A stretch of DNA of 64,000 nt. Source: Calothrix sp. C42_A2020_038 (lineage in GTDB: Bacteria; Cyanobacteriota; Cyanobacteriia; Cyanobacteriales; Nostocaceae). The notes below the pieces were generated by a model. That model was not told the origin of the DNA, searched no databases, and saw only the letters and a program-made list of their open reading frames with translations. The stretch spans positions 62,001 through 126,000 of the forward strand of contig JACYLQ010000001.1 of assembly GCA_015272395.1 (NCBI GenBank), read 5' to 3'. Position numbers and translations under genes: made by a program. This document shows, piece by piece, positions 8,501 to 18,632 of this stretch; positions within the stretch are counted from its first letter, which is position 1, and each line of letters starts with the position of its first letter.

Positions 8501-10129
8501 ATGAATACAACTTGGCAAGACATCAACCAAGTAATTGACTTTGGTTTTTGGATCAGCGGACAGCAGTACCTTGCACAGTCACCGAATCTCGCAGCAAATC
8601 AAACAGTCGATTACTTACAAGGAGTAGCACAACAGGTTACACTGTTTTTGCCGCGATTGTTGGGTGCCGTTTTAATACTGTTAGTTGGCTGGCTAATAGC
8701 TGCTATTGCTGCTGCTATTGTAAAAGGAGTTCTTAACCGCACAAAGCTAGATAATCGGATTGCAGCAAGCGTTACTGGTAGAGATGTACCCCAAGTTGAG
8801 GGATTTATCGCCAACTTGGTATTTTGGGCTATTCTCTTACTAACGATAGTTGCTGTTCTTGACACGTTAGAGCTACGTGTTGCGTCGCAACCGCTCAATA
8901 GTTTCCTTAGCCAAATTGGAGATTTTCTACCGAAACTAGTTGGCGCCGGTATCCTCTTAGCAATTGCTTGGGCTGTAGCAACTGTCGTCAAGCTATTAAC
9001 AGTGCGTGGACTAGATGCGTTACGCATCGACGAACGTATCAACTCACCCAGTGACGACGCAACTAATCTAAACCAGCTATCACTATCAGAGACGATAGGA
9101 AATGCACTATATTGGTTTATCTTCTTAATGTTTTTGGTTCCCATTTTAGACACTTTGGGACTCCAACAAGCATTAATACCAATACAGTCGCTAATTACTC
9201 AAATTATCTCAGTTCTGCCAAATATCTTGGCTGCAACGTTAATAGCTGTGGTTGGTTGGTTCATTGCGAACGTGGTGCGGCGAATTGTTACTAATTTGCT
9301 GGCAACAACTGGTGTAGACCATATTGGTAGTCGTTTTGGTTTGAGTAGTACTGCTGGAGTGCAAACTCTTTCAAGTATCATCGGCACGGTTGTTTACGTA
9401 TTGATTTTGATTCCTGTTGCAATTGCTGCACTCAATGCACTGCAAATTCAAGCGATTTCAGTACCTGCGATTGCAATGTTACAACAGGTGCTAAACGCAG
9501 TACCCTTAATTTTCACTGCTGCTACGATTTTGATTGTTTCCTACTTTTTGGGACGCTTTGTAGCTGATTTGGTTACAAGTGTTCTAACTAGTATTGGATT
9601 TAACAATATCTTCAGCATTATTGGTCTGCCAACTCTAAATCGTCCTGTGACACCTGAAGGCAGTACAATCCCAAGAGGCCCTTCTAAAACCCCTTCGGAA
9701 GTTGTGGGAATTATTGTCCTGGTGGGTGTAATGTTGTTCGCCACCGTGGCAGCAATAAATGTTTTAAATATTCCTGCTTTAACAGCGTTGGTGACCGGAG
9801 TCCTAATCATTTTAGGAAGGATTTTAGCTGGGTTGGTAATCTTTGCGATTGGTTTGTTCTTTGCAAATCTAGCATTTAACATTATTGCCAGTACTGGTAA
9901 TGCTCAAGCGAGAATTCTCGGACAAGTCGCACGGATTTCTATCATTACCTTAGTGTCTGCAATGGCTCTACAACAAATTGGTGTTGCTCCCGATATTGTC
10001 AACCTTGCCTTTGGTTTGCTCTTAGGAGCAATAGCTGTGGCAATTGCCCTTGCCTTTGGTTTAGGTGGACGCGATATTGCACGTTCTCAAGTTCAAGAAT
10101 GGCTCGACTCGTATAAGAGTAAAAATTAA
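8501..10129 (+). CDS. Mechanosensitive-channel-like multi-helix membrane protein (TM-helix repeat family)
   Basis: 542 residues from the ATG at 8501; an in-frame GTG at 8417 precedes it but adds sequence without a membrane helix. It contains about five repeats of the conserved-TM-helix unit: LPRLLGAVLILLVGWLIAAI, LPKLVGAGILLAIAWAVATV, LPNILAATLIAVVGWFIANV and two more, each followed by an amphipathic stretch like NLVFWAILLLTIVAVLDTL. This is the pattern of the CmpX/MscS-related cyanobacterial family. It is predicted to be a plasma-membrane channel or tension sensor. A terminator follows at 10156. An MscS beta domain is not apparent. Confidence 0.85.
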   Translation: MNTTWQDINQVIDFGFWISGQQYLAQSPNLAANQTVDYLQGVAQQVTLFLPRLLGAVLILLVGWLIAAIAAAIVKGVLNRTKLDNRIAASVTGRDVPQVEGFIANLVFWAILLLTIVAVLDTLELRVASQPLNSFLSQIGDFLPKLVGAGILLAIAWAVATVVKLLTVRGLDALRIDERINSPSDDATNLNQLSLSETIGNALYWFIFLMFLVPILDTLGLQQALIPIQSLITQIISVLPNILAATLIAVVGWFIANVVRRIVTNLLATTGVDHIGSRFGLSSTAGVQTLSSIIGTVVYVLILIPVAIAALNALQIQAISVPAIAMLQQVLNAVPLIFTAATILIVSYFLGRFVADLVTSVLTSIGFNNIFSIIGLPTLNRPVTPEGSTIPRGPSKTPSEVVGIIVLVGVMLFATVAAINVLNIPALTALVTGVLIILGRILAGLVIFAIGLFFANLAFNIIASTGNAQARILGQVARISIITLVSAMALQQIGVAPDIVNLAFGLLLGAIAVAIALAFGLGGRDIARSQVQEWLDSYKSKN

Positions 10130-10155
10130 TAATAATTAGTTAGAGTTCAGAGTGG

Positions 10156-10190
10156 AAAACCCGGCTTATTCAAATTAAGTCGGGTTTTTT
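10156..10190 (+). terminator. Rho-independent terminator
   Basis: AAAACCCGGCTTA and TAAGTCGGGTTTT form a long stem with one mismatch, followed by TTTTTT. It lies about 27 bases after the stop of the membrane protein gene. Confidence 0.88.
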
Positions 10191-10283
10191 AGTAGGGTGT
10201 CTGCCCCTAGAAGCTTTATCACTACCTTGAAATTTTTTCTTGGCACCACACCAAAATTCATACCCCGCAAAATTTTGCATAAG

Positions 10284-11750
10284 TTATTTTAATAATCGTT
10301 TCAAGTTAATTTTAGTTTGAAGTTCGTCTTTTATACGGTTTAAAATTGATGTCTCATCTAGATTTTCCAGTATCTTATTGATGACAAATTTGGGCCCATC
10401 ATTACCCCATGTGGCGCCGTTTGCAAGATAGGTTTGGGTAACATGCCCAATTGCATACGTAGAAAAACCTGCTACTCCTGCCTGTGTAATTGCTACACTT
10501 GCATAGGCACCAAGAGATAAACCACCTGTTGCGGGTGCTGATATACCAAGTAATGTTTTTAAAGAACTTAAACCTAGATTGGCAATTAATTCGCTCGCGG
10601 AAATACCACCCATACCCAAAGCAATTTTTTGTAAGAGTTTAACAGCACCAGTTTCCGTCATCGGAATACCATAAAGCTTTGATAAACCAAGTATCAAAAC
10701 AATATCAATAATGGCGCCACTCAAAATATCGACCACGGTAACAGGGTTGAGAGCAATCGCCACAGCTTTTGTCATTGTCGCACGCCAGATGAGATTTTTT
10801 GCAGCGGTTTCCCGAATCGCTAACTTACGCTGTACTATCTGTTCGTTAACAACATCAGCATAAATCATCGAATTGAGAGCAACCAATGCTTTACCCTCAC
10901 GATGCAATATTTCCAATATCTTCAGCTTTAACTCTTCAACTTGTGCGCTACCTGTACGTAACTGCACTCTTCTTGTACCATCCGGATTTTGTACTAATTT
11001 ACGTACTACTGGAGATGCTGCTGACATGACAATTTCATCAGGAGAAAGCAACTCACGCACCCTTTCATCACGAATTTTTTCATAAATTGCCATTCGATCA
11101 GCTTGAGGATACTGGTCAATTTTATTAAATACTAATAATATTGGTTTACCTGCATCACGCAACTGCGAAAGTGCTTCATGCTCGACTTTCGTCATATCAC
11201 CAGAAATCAAAAACAATATTAAATCAGCTTGTTTGGCAATATTTTGAGCTAAAGCAGCGCGCGTTTCTCCATCAACTTCATCCAACCCTGGTGTATCAAT
11301 TAATTCGACCTGTGACTGTCCACCACTTTGTAACCTCACCCTTAACGCCCGTTCTGAGTTACCATAAGTTTCCTCGCTAATTGTCCAATTTACACTCTGC
11401 GCGTTTCGAGTTACCCCATGTAATGGTCCGGTCTCGAACACATTTTGACCAACCAAAGCATTTAACAAAGATGACTTACCCCGTCCCACCATCCCAAATG
11501 CAGCAATCTGAACCACCATGCGCTCAAGCTTTGATAGCATGGCTTCTAAATCATTAATCTCACTTTCCAAACCTTGCTGCTCAGTCGGTGTTAAGTCAAG
11601 CTTTGATACTAAATTCCGCAATGCTGTTTGTGCTTGTCGATAATTTAGTTCTGTCTGAATTTCATCAAAGCTAAAAATGGCCTTATCCATCTCTTCTTCC
11701 CATACCTGGGAGGTTGAGCTTGTTTGATCTGAGTTAGGAAGCAAAGTCAT
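10284..11750 (-). CDS. Dynamin/Era-like GTPase with C-terminal DUF697 membrane domain
   Basis: 488 residues. The G-domain motifs are clear: GMVGRGKSSLLNAL (P-loop) near residue 87, DTPGLDEVDGE (G3) and FNKIDQ (G4). A C-terminal region from about residue 320 has several hydrophobic helices (TMTKAVAIALNPVTVVDILSGAIIDIVLILGLSKLYG), typical of DUF697 attached to HSR1-type GTPases. It is likely a membrane-associated GTPase; its cellular task is unknown. It is convergent with the gene to its left and divergent from tpiA. Confidence 0.88.
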   Translation of the reverse strand: MTLLPNSDQTSSTSQVWEEEMDKAIFSFDEIQTELNYRQAQTALRNLVSKLDLTPTEQQGLESEINDLEAMLSKLERMVVQIAAFGMVGRGKSSLLNALVGQNVFETGPLHGVTRNAQSVNWTISEETYGNSERALRVRLQSGGQSQVELIDTPGLDEVDGETRAALAQNIAKQADLILFLISGDMTKVEHEALSQLRDAGKPILLVFNKIDQYPQADRMAIYEKIRDERVRELLSPDEIVMSAASPVVRKLVQNPDGTRRVQLRTGSAQVEELKLKILEILHREGKALVALNSMIYADVVNEQIVQRKLAIRETAAKNLIWRATMTKAVAIALNPVTVVDILSGAIIDIVLILGLSKLYGIPMTETGAVKLLQKIALGMGGISASELIANLGLSSLKTLLGISAPATGGLSLGAYASVAITQAGVAGFSTYAIGHVTQTYLANGATWGNDGPKFVINKILENLDETSILNRIKDELQTKINLKRLLK

Positions 11751-11957
11751 AACGATTGTGGATTTTAGATTCTGAACTTAAGATTTTTATTGTTAAATAT
11801 TTACCTATCATCTCCAATCGTAACTAATTTAGATTATCTACGTCCGGGATTGGCAATCCTTTGTACATCAACTACTGAATCAAGCTAGCGCAGGGTAACG
11901 TCATGGTTTAAAGTAAAATATGAATTTAATATTATTTTAACCTTGATAAAGGCGCCT

Positions 11958-12683
11958 GTGCGAAAGATAGTTCTTGCTGGTAACTGGAAAATGTTCAAAA
12001 CCCAGGCAGAGTCCGAAGATTTTTTGAAAGGATTTCTGCCTACTTTGGAGGACACCCCCTTTGGACGCGAAGTAATTTTGTGCGTCCCCTTCACTGATTT
12101 GAACGTAATATCGAGAAATCTACATGGTAGTCGTATCCAACTCGGTGCCCAAAATGTTCATTGGGCAGACAACGGCGCCTACACAGGTGAGATTTCGGGT
12201 GAAATGCTCACAGAAGTTGGTGTACGCTATGTAATCATTGGTCATAGCGAAAGGCGCCAATACTTTGGCGAAACAGACGAAACAGTCAATTTACGGTTGA
12301 GAGCAGCACAAAGACACGGTTTAACACCAATTTTATGTGTGGGAGAAACCAAGCAACAGCGCGATGCGGGAGAAGCAGAGGCGTTAATTTCCAAGCAAAT
12401 AAAGGAAGACCTTGTAGATATTGACCAAAGTAATTTAATAATAGCTTACGAACCAATTTGGGCTATTGGGACTGGTGATACCTGTGAAGCCAAGGAAGCA
12501 AACCATATCATTGGGAATATTCGTTCGCAATTAACCAATCCCGATGTTCCCATTCAATATGGTGGTTCTGTCAAGCCAAACAACATAGATGAAATTATGG
12601 CACAACCAGAAATCGATGGTGTTTTGGTAGGAGGTGCAAGTCTCGAACCTGAAAGCTTTGCCAGAATAGTTAATTATCAGTAG
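11958..12683 (+). CDS. tpiA: Triosephosphate isomerase
   Basis: Interconverts dihydroxyacetone phosphate and glyceraldehyde 3-phosphate in glycolysis and the Calvin cycle. Catalytic residues are visible: Asn and Lys in [10 protein letters not shown], His in [12 protein letters not shown], Glu in [11 protein letters not shown], and the phosphate loop in [11 protein letters not shown] prefer the GTG at 11958, giving [11 protein letters not shown] and 241 residues, the family length; a TTG at 11943 would add five residues. A perfect hairpin follows at 12701. Confidence 0.96.
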   Translation: MRKIVLAGNWKMFKTQAESEDFLKGFLPTLEDTPFGREVILCVPFTDLNVISRNLHGSRIQLGAQNVHWADNGAYTGEISGEMLTEVGVRYVIIGHSERRQYFGETDETVNLRLRAAQRHGLTPILCVGETKQQRDAGEAEALISKQIKEDLVDIDQSNLIIAYEPIWAIGTGDTCEAKEANHIIGNIRSQLTNPDVPIQYGGSVKPNNIDEIMAQPEIDGVLVGGASLEPESFARIVNYQ

Positions 12684-12700
12684 GTGGGAATTTACTTATT

Positions 12701-12726
12701 TCCCCTCCCGAAAAGCGGGAGGGGAT
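12701..12726 (+). terminator. Hairpin after tpiA
   Basis: TCCCCTCCCG and CGGGAGGGGA form a perfect GC-rich stem around AAAAG, 18 bases beyond the tpiA stop. There is only a weak U-tract, so it may be a processing or stability hairpin. Confidence 0.65.
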
Positions 12727-12878
12727 TAAGGGGTGGGTAAAATTATGCAGCAACTTCACAAAAAATTAGTATTAGCCAAAAGTGTAAACAAAAAAAACTG
12801 GCGCCAGCTTACGTAATTACATTGTTAAATAGGGTTACATATACAAAATTATGCATGACGCACCCTAGGATTTTCTGA

Positions 12879-13721
12879 ATGTCCTGTCTATTAAACATAC
12901 GTAATCAAACTTTTGATTGGGGAGCTAAAACTTATATTATGGGCGTATTAAATATTACGCCAGATAGTTTTAGTGATGGTGGTCAATTTTATACAATTGA
13001 TACTGCCGTTGCCCAAGCCTTTTCAATGATTGAAGCTGGTGCCGATATTTTGGATATTGGTGGACAGTCCACAAGACCCGGCGCCCAACAGATTAGTTTA
13101 GAAGAAGAAATTAATCGAGTCATACCTGTTGTAACAGCTATTCGTGCGGTTACAAATATCGCTATTTCTGTAGATACAACTAGGGCAGAAGTCGCAAAAG
13201 CTGCAATAAATGCCGGAGCAGATATAATCAACGATATTTCAGGAGGTACATATGATTCAGAAATGTTTAACACAGTAAGTGAAGCGCACGTGCCGATAGT
13301 ATTGATGCATATTCGCGGTACACCAGCAACAATGCAGCAATTGACCGATTATGATGATGTGGTCTTAGAAATAATTAGTTTTTTGAGTAGACAAATTCAA
13401 GCCGCAACAAACGCGGGTATCGAGCCTAATCAAATCATTATCGACCCAGGTATTGGATTTGCCAAGAACTACGAGCAAAACTTAGAAATATTTCATCGTT
13501 TAAGCGAACTACATCAACTCAAATGCCCAATACTAATCGGACCATCGCGCAAAAGTTTTATTGGTAAGATTTTAAATCAACCTGACCCAAAACGGCGCCT
13601 GATGGGAACAGCAGCAGCATGTTGTGCTGCTATTTTCAAAGGTACCGATATTGTCAGAGTTCACGATGTCCAAGAAATACGCGATGTTTGTTTAGTCGCG
13701 GACGCTTTATTGAGAAGTTAG
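12879..13721 (+). CDS. folP: Dihydropteroate synthase
   Basis: Condenses p-aminobenzoate with the pterin pyrophosphate in folate synthesis. 280 residues with the diagnostic IMGVLNITPDSFSDGG, DIGGQSTRPGA, DPGIGFAK and GPSRKSFIGK blocks, all intact. It begins at ATG 12879. The gene is convergent with the stomatin-like gene and shares the bidirectional hairpin at 13718-13742 with it. Confidence 0.97.
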   Translation: MSCLLNIRNQTFDWGAKTYIMGVLNITPDSFSDGGQFYTIDTAVAQAFSMIEAGADILDIGGQSTRPGAQQISLEEEINRVIPVVTAIRAVTNIAISVDTTRAEVAKAAINAGADIINDISGGTYDSEMFNTVSEAHVPIVLMHIRGTPATMQQLTDYDDVVLEIISFLSRQIQAATNAGIEPNQIIIDPGIGFAKNYEQNLEIFHRLSELHQLKCPILIGPSRKSFIGKILNQPDPKRRLMGTAAACCAAIFKGTDIVRVHDVQEIRDVCLVADALLRS

Positions 13722-13742
13722 GAGTTAGGACTAACTCCTAAT
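13718..13742. terminator. Bidirectional hairpin between convergent genes
   Basis: TTAGGAGTTAG and CTAACTCCTAA are a perfect 11-bp inverted repeat around GA, overlapping the folP stop and just before the stop of the facing gene. Its position fits a shared terminator. Confidence 0.7.
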
Positions 13743-13751
13743 TTATAACCA

Positions 13752-14606
13752 CTACGCACTTGCAGAAGTATTTTCATCGGGTTTGTCGTTACCTTCTACC
13801 CCATGACTACCAATATCACCAACCATTTGTCCATAAGCTTCTGCATTAACACCGGAGTTGAGGAAAACAACTTTAGCGTTGGGACTAGCACTCAACTTTT
13901 GGCTAGCATCAACTTGTTCCTGCGCGTGTAAAAATTTTAAGATTTCCTTACTGTCAGGGTTTGTCCGCATCGCTTCCGAAAGTATTTGCACTGCGGTTTT
14001 AGTTGCTTGCGCGCGTTTAATAGCAGCTTCTTGCTCACCTTCTGCTGCAGTAATAGCAGCGCGTTTTTTAATGACAGCAGCATTTTGATCTGCCATTGAC
14101 TTTTGGACGCTTTCGGGAGGTGTGATGCTTTGAATATCTACGCGAATAATTTTCACTCCCCAGTCCGCAGCAGTTTGATTTACTGCTCTTAGTAAAGTTT
14201 GATTAACTTCAGAACGTGACGCAATTGCTTGCTCTAAAGTACGTTCGGCAAGATTCGCGCGTAATTCAACTTGAACTAAATTAGCTAGTGCTACCTGAAT
14301 ATCATCAATACGGTAGAAACTTTTCTCCATATCCGTAATACGCCAAAATATCACAGCATCAACTTCGATGTAAACATTATCAGCAGTAATGACATTTTGG
14401 GGTTTGATATCGAGAAGTTGTTCCCTTGTTGTATCCTCCATAACAATGGAATCAATAAGCGGAACGATAAAATTCATACCAGGTTTCAGCTTCCGATGGT
14501 AGCGTCCTAGTCGCTCTACAAGCGCTTCGTTTCCTTCATTGATCAGTTTTGCAGACCCTAGTCCATAACCAATAAGCACCAATAATATAGCTATCAATGG
14601 TTCCAT
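13752..14606 (-). CDS. SPFH/Band 7 (stomatin/paraslipin-like) membrane protein
   Basis: 284 residues: one N-terminal membrane anchor (LIAILLVLIGYGLGSA), then the prohibitin-homology domain with EALVERLGRYHRKLKPGMNFIVPLIDS and REQLLDIKPQNVITADNVYIEVDAVIFWRI, then an Ala/Glu-rich coiled coil (AAITAAEGEQEAAIKRA) and a low-complexity tail. Such proteins form oligomeric rings in membrane microdomains. The NfeD partner often encoded nearby is not adjacent here. The substrate or client is unknown. Confidence 0.9.
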   Translation of the reverse strand: MEPLIAILLVLIGYGLGSAKLINEGNEALVERLGRYHRKLKPGMNFIVPLIDSIVMEDTTREQLLDIKPQNVITADNVYIEVDAVIFWRITDMEKSFYRIDDIQVALANLVQVELRANLAERTLEQAIASRSEVNQTLLRAVNQTAADWGVKIIRVDIQSITPPESVQKSMADQNAAVIKKRAAITAAEGEQEAAIKRAQATKTAVQILSEAMRTNPDSKEILKFLHAQEQVDASQKLSASPNAKVVFLNSGVNAEAYGQMVGDIGSHGVEGNDKPDENTSASA

Positions 14607-14771
14607 ATATACTCCTAATTAAAGCATTTGGGGGAATTATATCCTTTATGGGACAACACGGAGATGGTGCCCCTACTTTAAGTCTAATAAGTTAGCATTG
14701 TAAAGTAACTATCACAAGATGTGCATTTTGCTAACCCCTCTGCTTCATAATATACCTGTACACGGAGAGGG

Positions 14772-16415
14772 TCAGTTGGCAGCAAACTCTGCCCATTTTT
14801 TCAAATTTCCTGGAAGTTCTGATACCAACCGTAATCGTAGTTGTGGAGTGGACAGAGATTGAGCGTATGCTGGTGTTAGGAACGGTTGATAAACTTTTGC
14901 TTCGTCGGTTTGTTGTTTAATAAAAGCTAAACTTACCCCTGAAACGAGTTCACGTAGTTTTTCTGTTTCCGGACCGCGTTTTTCTCGAACAATATTGCTT
15001 ATTTCACTGGTTCGGTACGTGGGGTCACTAACACTTAAGTGTGTTCCTCCAATTGCTGTCAGTAAATATTTACTACCTCGTAGTTGAGTAAACGGTGCAA
15101 ATTGATGTTTGAGTGCTGGGGTGAGAGCATCATCACTACTCGCCAGCATTAATACTGGAGTATTAATTCGTTCTAACCCTTTTTTACTAAATAAATTACC
15201 GACCAATGGGTTGAGGACAACGGCACCTTGAATACGTTTGTCTTGCAGTTCAACATTTTTGATATCATTATTTGTGAGTCTAGCTGCTGCACATTGTAAC
15301 CAGTCTCCAGGCGCCTCACCAATACCAATCGAGTTTCTACAGAATTTTTGCAATCCTTCTAAGTCTAATTTACCTCCGGCTAAAGCTAATGCTGTATAAC
15401 CTCCCAAGGAATGACCAATAACAGTTACATGTTGAGTATTTAATTTGCCTTGAAGTTGACTTTGTTGTAAATTCAACTTTGTAAGTTCATTGAGTAGAAA
15501 GCTGACATCTTGGGGTCTGTAGATAAATTCCCGTGCGTCTATAAGTTTTGCCAAGTTGGAGTTATTCGTTGCACGGTTAACTGCTATCGCATTGCTTCCC
15601 GGATGTTCCAAAACGGCAACAGGAAAACCATGTGATGATAAATGCTGTGCTAAATACTTTAAATGGCGCCGTGTCGCACCGAAACCGTGCGAAATTACAA
15701 TCAGTTGTTTTCGCGTCGTACCAGAAGGTGAATAAATATCAACTGGAATAGTACGATTTCTTTGAGAGTCTTGGAGTGTAAGATTAACTAACTGAACCTG
15801 TTGACTTCCTGATAAACCTGGATTGATATTTGTAGGTAATGTGATGTTATCTTTAACCGTTTCACGTTCGAGGATGGCTGCAAAAGCTTGACTTTGTAAA
15901 TTATTAGCATTGAGTTCGAGTGACAACTCGACTGCTTTTCTCGCATCGATAGTAATATTTTCACCTGGGTAAGACCGAACAAATCCTAGTATTGATAAAC
16001 CATTAACACGACGAGCAGTTAAATTGAGAGTATCTTTAAGGCTTTGACTTGTACTACCCGGTAGTATCCCACCCAAAGAAGATATTAACCGTTGACCTTG
16101 AGGAGTCTTAACAAGCCCATCAATAAACTTATCAGCAAATGCCGGGTCAATTTGTATCTTCTGATTAAGTAAACCTTGAACTTGTGGTGTCAAAAATGAT
16201 GAAAAAGCTTGCAACTCTTTAGATAACTTCCCTGTCTTTGCAAAATTCTCCAAATCATTGACTTCCAAGGTTTGCTCAAATGGCCCCAACTGTATAGTAA
16301 TAGTTTTTGCTGCCAGGGAAGCAGGTATTATCCCACCCCAACAAAAAACTACACCAAAACTACACAGCAAACTCTTTGCAAAAGATAGTTTTTTTTGCTT
16401 GCTGATCAAATTCAT
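14772..16415 (-). CDS. Secreted alpha/beta hydrolase with N-terminal DUF1400
   Basis: About 547 residues from the ATG at 16415, which gives a proper signal peptide (NLISKQKKLSFAKSLLCSFGVVF, ending LAAKT); the longer ORF start at 16466 would bury it. Residues 40-180 match the cyanobacterial DUF1400 region (TITIQLGPFEQTLEV, LENFAKTGKL, RVNGLSILGFVRSYP). Then comes an alpha/beta hydrolase with the oxyanion HGFGATRRH, nucleophile elbow IGHSLGGYTALA, acid around SSDDALTP and His in GGTHLSV. It is predicted periplasmic or extracellular. The substrate is unknown; relatives are annotated as dienelactone hydrolase or PAF-acetylhydrolase-like. Confidence 0.88.
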   Translation of the reverse strand: MNLISKQKKLSFAKSLLCSFGVVFCWGGIIPASLAAKTITIQLGPFEQTLEVNDLENFAKTGKLSKELQAFSSFLTPQVQGLLNQKIQIDPAFADKFIDGLVKTPQGQRLISSLGGILPGSTSQSLKDTLNLTARRVNGLSILGFVRSYPGENITIDARKAVELSLELNANNLQSQAFAAILERETVKDNITLPTNINPGLSGSQQVQLVNLTLQDSQRNRTIPVDIYSPSGTTRKQLIVISHGFGATRRHLKYLAQHLSSHGFPVAVLEHPGSNAIAVNRATNNSNLAKLIDAREFIYRPQDVSFLLNELTKLNLQQSQLQGKLNTQHVTVIGHSLGGYTALALAGGKLDLEGLQKFCRNSIGIGEAPGDWLQCAAARLTNNDIKNVELQDKRIQGAVVLNPLVGNLFSKKGLERINTPVLMLASSDDALTPALKHQFAPFTQLRGSKYLLTAIGGTHLSVSDPTYRTSEISNIVREKRGPETEKLRELVSGVSLAFIKQQTDEAKVYQPFLTPAYAQSLSTPQLRLRLVSELPGNLKKWAEFAAN

Positions 16416-16525
16416 AGAAATAACCGTTTTTAGATATCGCGCGCGTTGACATACCAGCTTCGTCATTGTTTGTCAGACTTCATGATGGTAACTTTGTTCC
16501 AAATTTAAAATTGCTCTTATGGTAA

Positions 16526-16558
16526 GATTCCCGACTTTACAGAAAAAGTCGGGAATCT
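16526..16558 (-). terminator. GATTCCCGACTTT hairpin after the SLBB gene
   Basis: GATTCCCGACTTT and AAAGTCGGGAATC form a 13-bp stem with a short loop, 27 bases beyond the stop of the polysaccharide export gene in its direction of transcription. It belongs to the same stem family as 165-195 and 33024-33060. Confidence 0.65.
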
Positions 16559-16584
16559 CAAAACCAATCAAGTTATAAAAGTAA

Positions 16585-18063
16585 TTAGAACCCAATTAGC
16601 GCGCGGAAAATACCGATAAGACCACCTAATGGGTTGAGAACGGTACCGAGGGTGTCTCCGGTTTTGGTAATACCGTTACGATTAACTATAATAACGTCGT
16701 TGTTGCTGAGAATGGGGTTGGTTTGTTCGTTGATACCAGCTGCTAAGTCAACTTTGACTTCGCGTTTAGTTACTGAACCATCGGGGTTGAGACGCACTAA
16801 GTCAACTGTTTGTCGTGATGCGCGCGCATCGTTGAACCCTCCTGCTGCCAGTAAAGCTTGGTTCAAAGAACTGTTGGGTTGAATTTCTACAGGTCCTGGA
16901 CGTTTCACTTCTCCAACTACACCGACTTGAATTCGAGTTGGTGATAGTGTTGTTGTAGCTAACTGAGTTGCTTCTGCACGGTTGACTTCGGTTGCTGTAG
17001 CAACAAAGATAGTGTCACCATCTTGGAGTATGGCATCTTGGTCGATATCGCCTTGAAGCAGTTGCCACAAATTTATATTAATATCTTGTGGGGCGCCTGT
17101 TCTTGTTTGACGACGAATAACCACGTTGCGAACATCTGCTCTTGCACCAATACCACCCGCAAGTTGTAGCGCGCGCATGAGTGTGGGTTGACCGGTAGCG
17201 TTGGGAAGTGCAGTTTGTGTAGTTCCAGCACCCGCTTCAGTTGCACCAGAAGTAACTAAATATGAACCTGGACGTAATACTTCACCAATTACTGCTACTG
17301 TCCGTGGACGACCTGGGTCAGCTGCAAAGCTGGATGATGACAAATTACGCGCGCTTGCTAAATCAAAAGTAGTGGCTCTAGGTATGAAAATAGTATCGCC
17401 GTCGCGTAAAGTAATATCTTGTGGAGAACGTCCAGTTTCAATCAACTCTCTCAAATTGAGACTAACCACTTGTTCACCACTACGTCCCAAACGACGACGT
17501 ACCTCTACTTGGGTAATATCCGCGCTCAGGGTATAACCTTGTGCTGTTTGAATTGCAGCTAATATCGTTGGGTACTGTACACCAGGGTTATTACCAGCAC
17601 CACCTTGTAAACTCAAACTGTAGGCGCCAGGACGTGTTACTTCTCCTGATACTAACACGTTGATTGGACGCGGTGATAGCAGGTTTACAGAAATAATTGG
17701 ACGCTTAAGAAATCTTGAATATCGAGCAGTAATTTCATCTGCTGCTTGTTCGGTTGTTAACCCTAATACTGGAACACTGCCAATTAAAGGTAAGTTAATT
17801 GCACCACCTGGTGGAACTTGATATTCACCTGTATACTCTGGTACCTCAAAAACGCTGACGCGAATCAGGTCACCTCCACCTAGTGTATAGTTTGTGCTTA
17901 AAGCGTTGTTGTTAACAGCAGACGGAGCTGGACGCGCGGGGGTTGTTGCTGGGGTTCGTCTTCTTTGCTGGGCAAAACTAGGATTTGGGAATGCCGCAGT
18001 GATTGCCGTTAACACCATTAACCCTAAAATCGGTTTGGACAGTAATTTCTTTGTATTAATCAT
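16585..18063 (-). CDS. Polysaccharide export protein (Wza-like, SLBB domains)
   Basis: 492 residues with a cleavable signal peptide (VLTAITAAFPNPSFAQQ). The poly-export domain follows (YTLGGGDLIRVSVFEVPEYTGEYQVPPGGAINLPLIGSV), then soluble ligand-binding beta-grasp (SLBB) units starting at INVLVSGEVTRPGAY, VAVIGEVLRPGSYL and IQVGVVGEVKRPGPVE. The repeated GEVxRPG phrase marks each unit. It is expected in the outer membrane as the channel for exopolysaccharide or sheath material. No glycosyltransferases or Wzc-like kinase lie beside it. The C-terminus (LGGLIGIFRALIGF) is hydrophobic. Confidence 0.92.
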   Translation of the reverse strand: MINTKKLLSKPILGLMVLTAITAAFPNPSFAQQRRRTPATTPARPAPSAVNNNALSTNYTLGGGDLIRVSVFEVPEYTGEYQVPPGGAINLPLIGSVPVLGLTTEQAADEITARYSRFLKRPIISVNLLSPRPINVLVSGEVTRPGAYSLSLQGGAGNNPGVQYPTILAAIQTAQGYTLSADITQVEVRRRLGRSGEQVVSLNLRELIETGRSPQDITLRDGDTIFIPRATTFDLASARNLSSSSFAADPGRPRTVAVIGEVLRPGSYLVTSGATEAGAGTTQTALPNATGQPTLMRALQLAGGIGARADVRNVVIRRQTRTGAPQDININLWQLLQGDIDQDAILQDGDTIFVATATEVNRAEATQLATTTLSPTRIQVGVVGEVKRPGPVEIQPNSSLNQALLAAGGFNDARASRQTVDLVRLNPDGSVTKREVKVDLAAGINEQTNPILSNNDVIIVNRNGITKTGDTLGTVLNPLGGLIGIFRALIGF

Positions 18064-18632
18064 ATTTATCAGCGGCTAAGATAAGTATTTTCCGTTCCTA
18101 ACTTTGTAGTCTTGACTATACGTAAGTATTCAAGTTCCCTATCACTTTTGTATTCTGAGAAATACTTGAGTATCGGGAGGTAGAATATTCGTGAACTTTG
18201 AAATTTTAATGAAGTTAGTTTAAAGTTCGATTGGCATCAATCTTCTTTTACCTAAAAATGTAATTTTGTCAATATAGTCGTCAGTTAATTTACGGGACTT
18301 GTGCATTTGAACAAAAACTGTCATTCTAAATCCTTCGCTGTGTTCCTTGGGCAGGCTCCGTGAAGGGTTTCGTTTAGTATGACAATAAATGTTGTGTGTA
18401 AGTCATAAATTTATTCAAGCTAACATTCGGACATTTACAAAATATTTTAAAATAAGTAATTAAGCTTTTATAACTTAGTTTGCTATTAATAGTCATTATT
18501 TCATCAGAAATTCATCAAAATAATTTTGAACTTTAAGTTTTTGCTACTGTACTTGATTATAAAGAATAATTGTTGCCGATTTGGCAAAACCCTGAACCTC
18601 CCCCAATTCACGGGGAAAGGTTTAGAGAATGG
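18064..18632. other. Intergenic region with a palindromic repeat
   Basis: About 570 bases between divergent/convergent minus-strand genes. It holds the palindromic repeat described separately (18319-18384), AT-rich leader sequence for the exporter gene and a GC-rich CCCCCAATTCACGGGG segment near 18600. No ORF of interest was found on either strand. Confidence 0.5.
18319..18384. repeat. Imperfect palindromic repeat (REP-like)
   Basis: The ends TGTCATTCTAAA and TTTAG-TATGACA are inverted, with CCTTCGC and GAAGG as inner arms; total length is 66 bp. This TGTCATTCT...ATGACA layout is a common dispersed palindrome of cyanobacterial intergenic DNA (recollection). Confidence 0.55.
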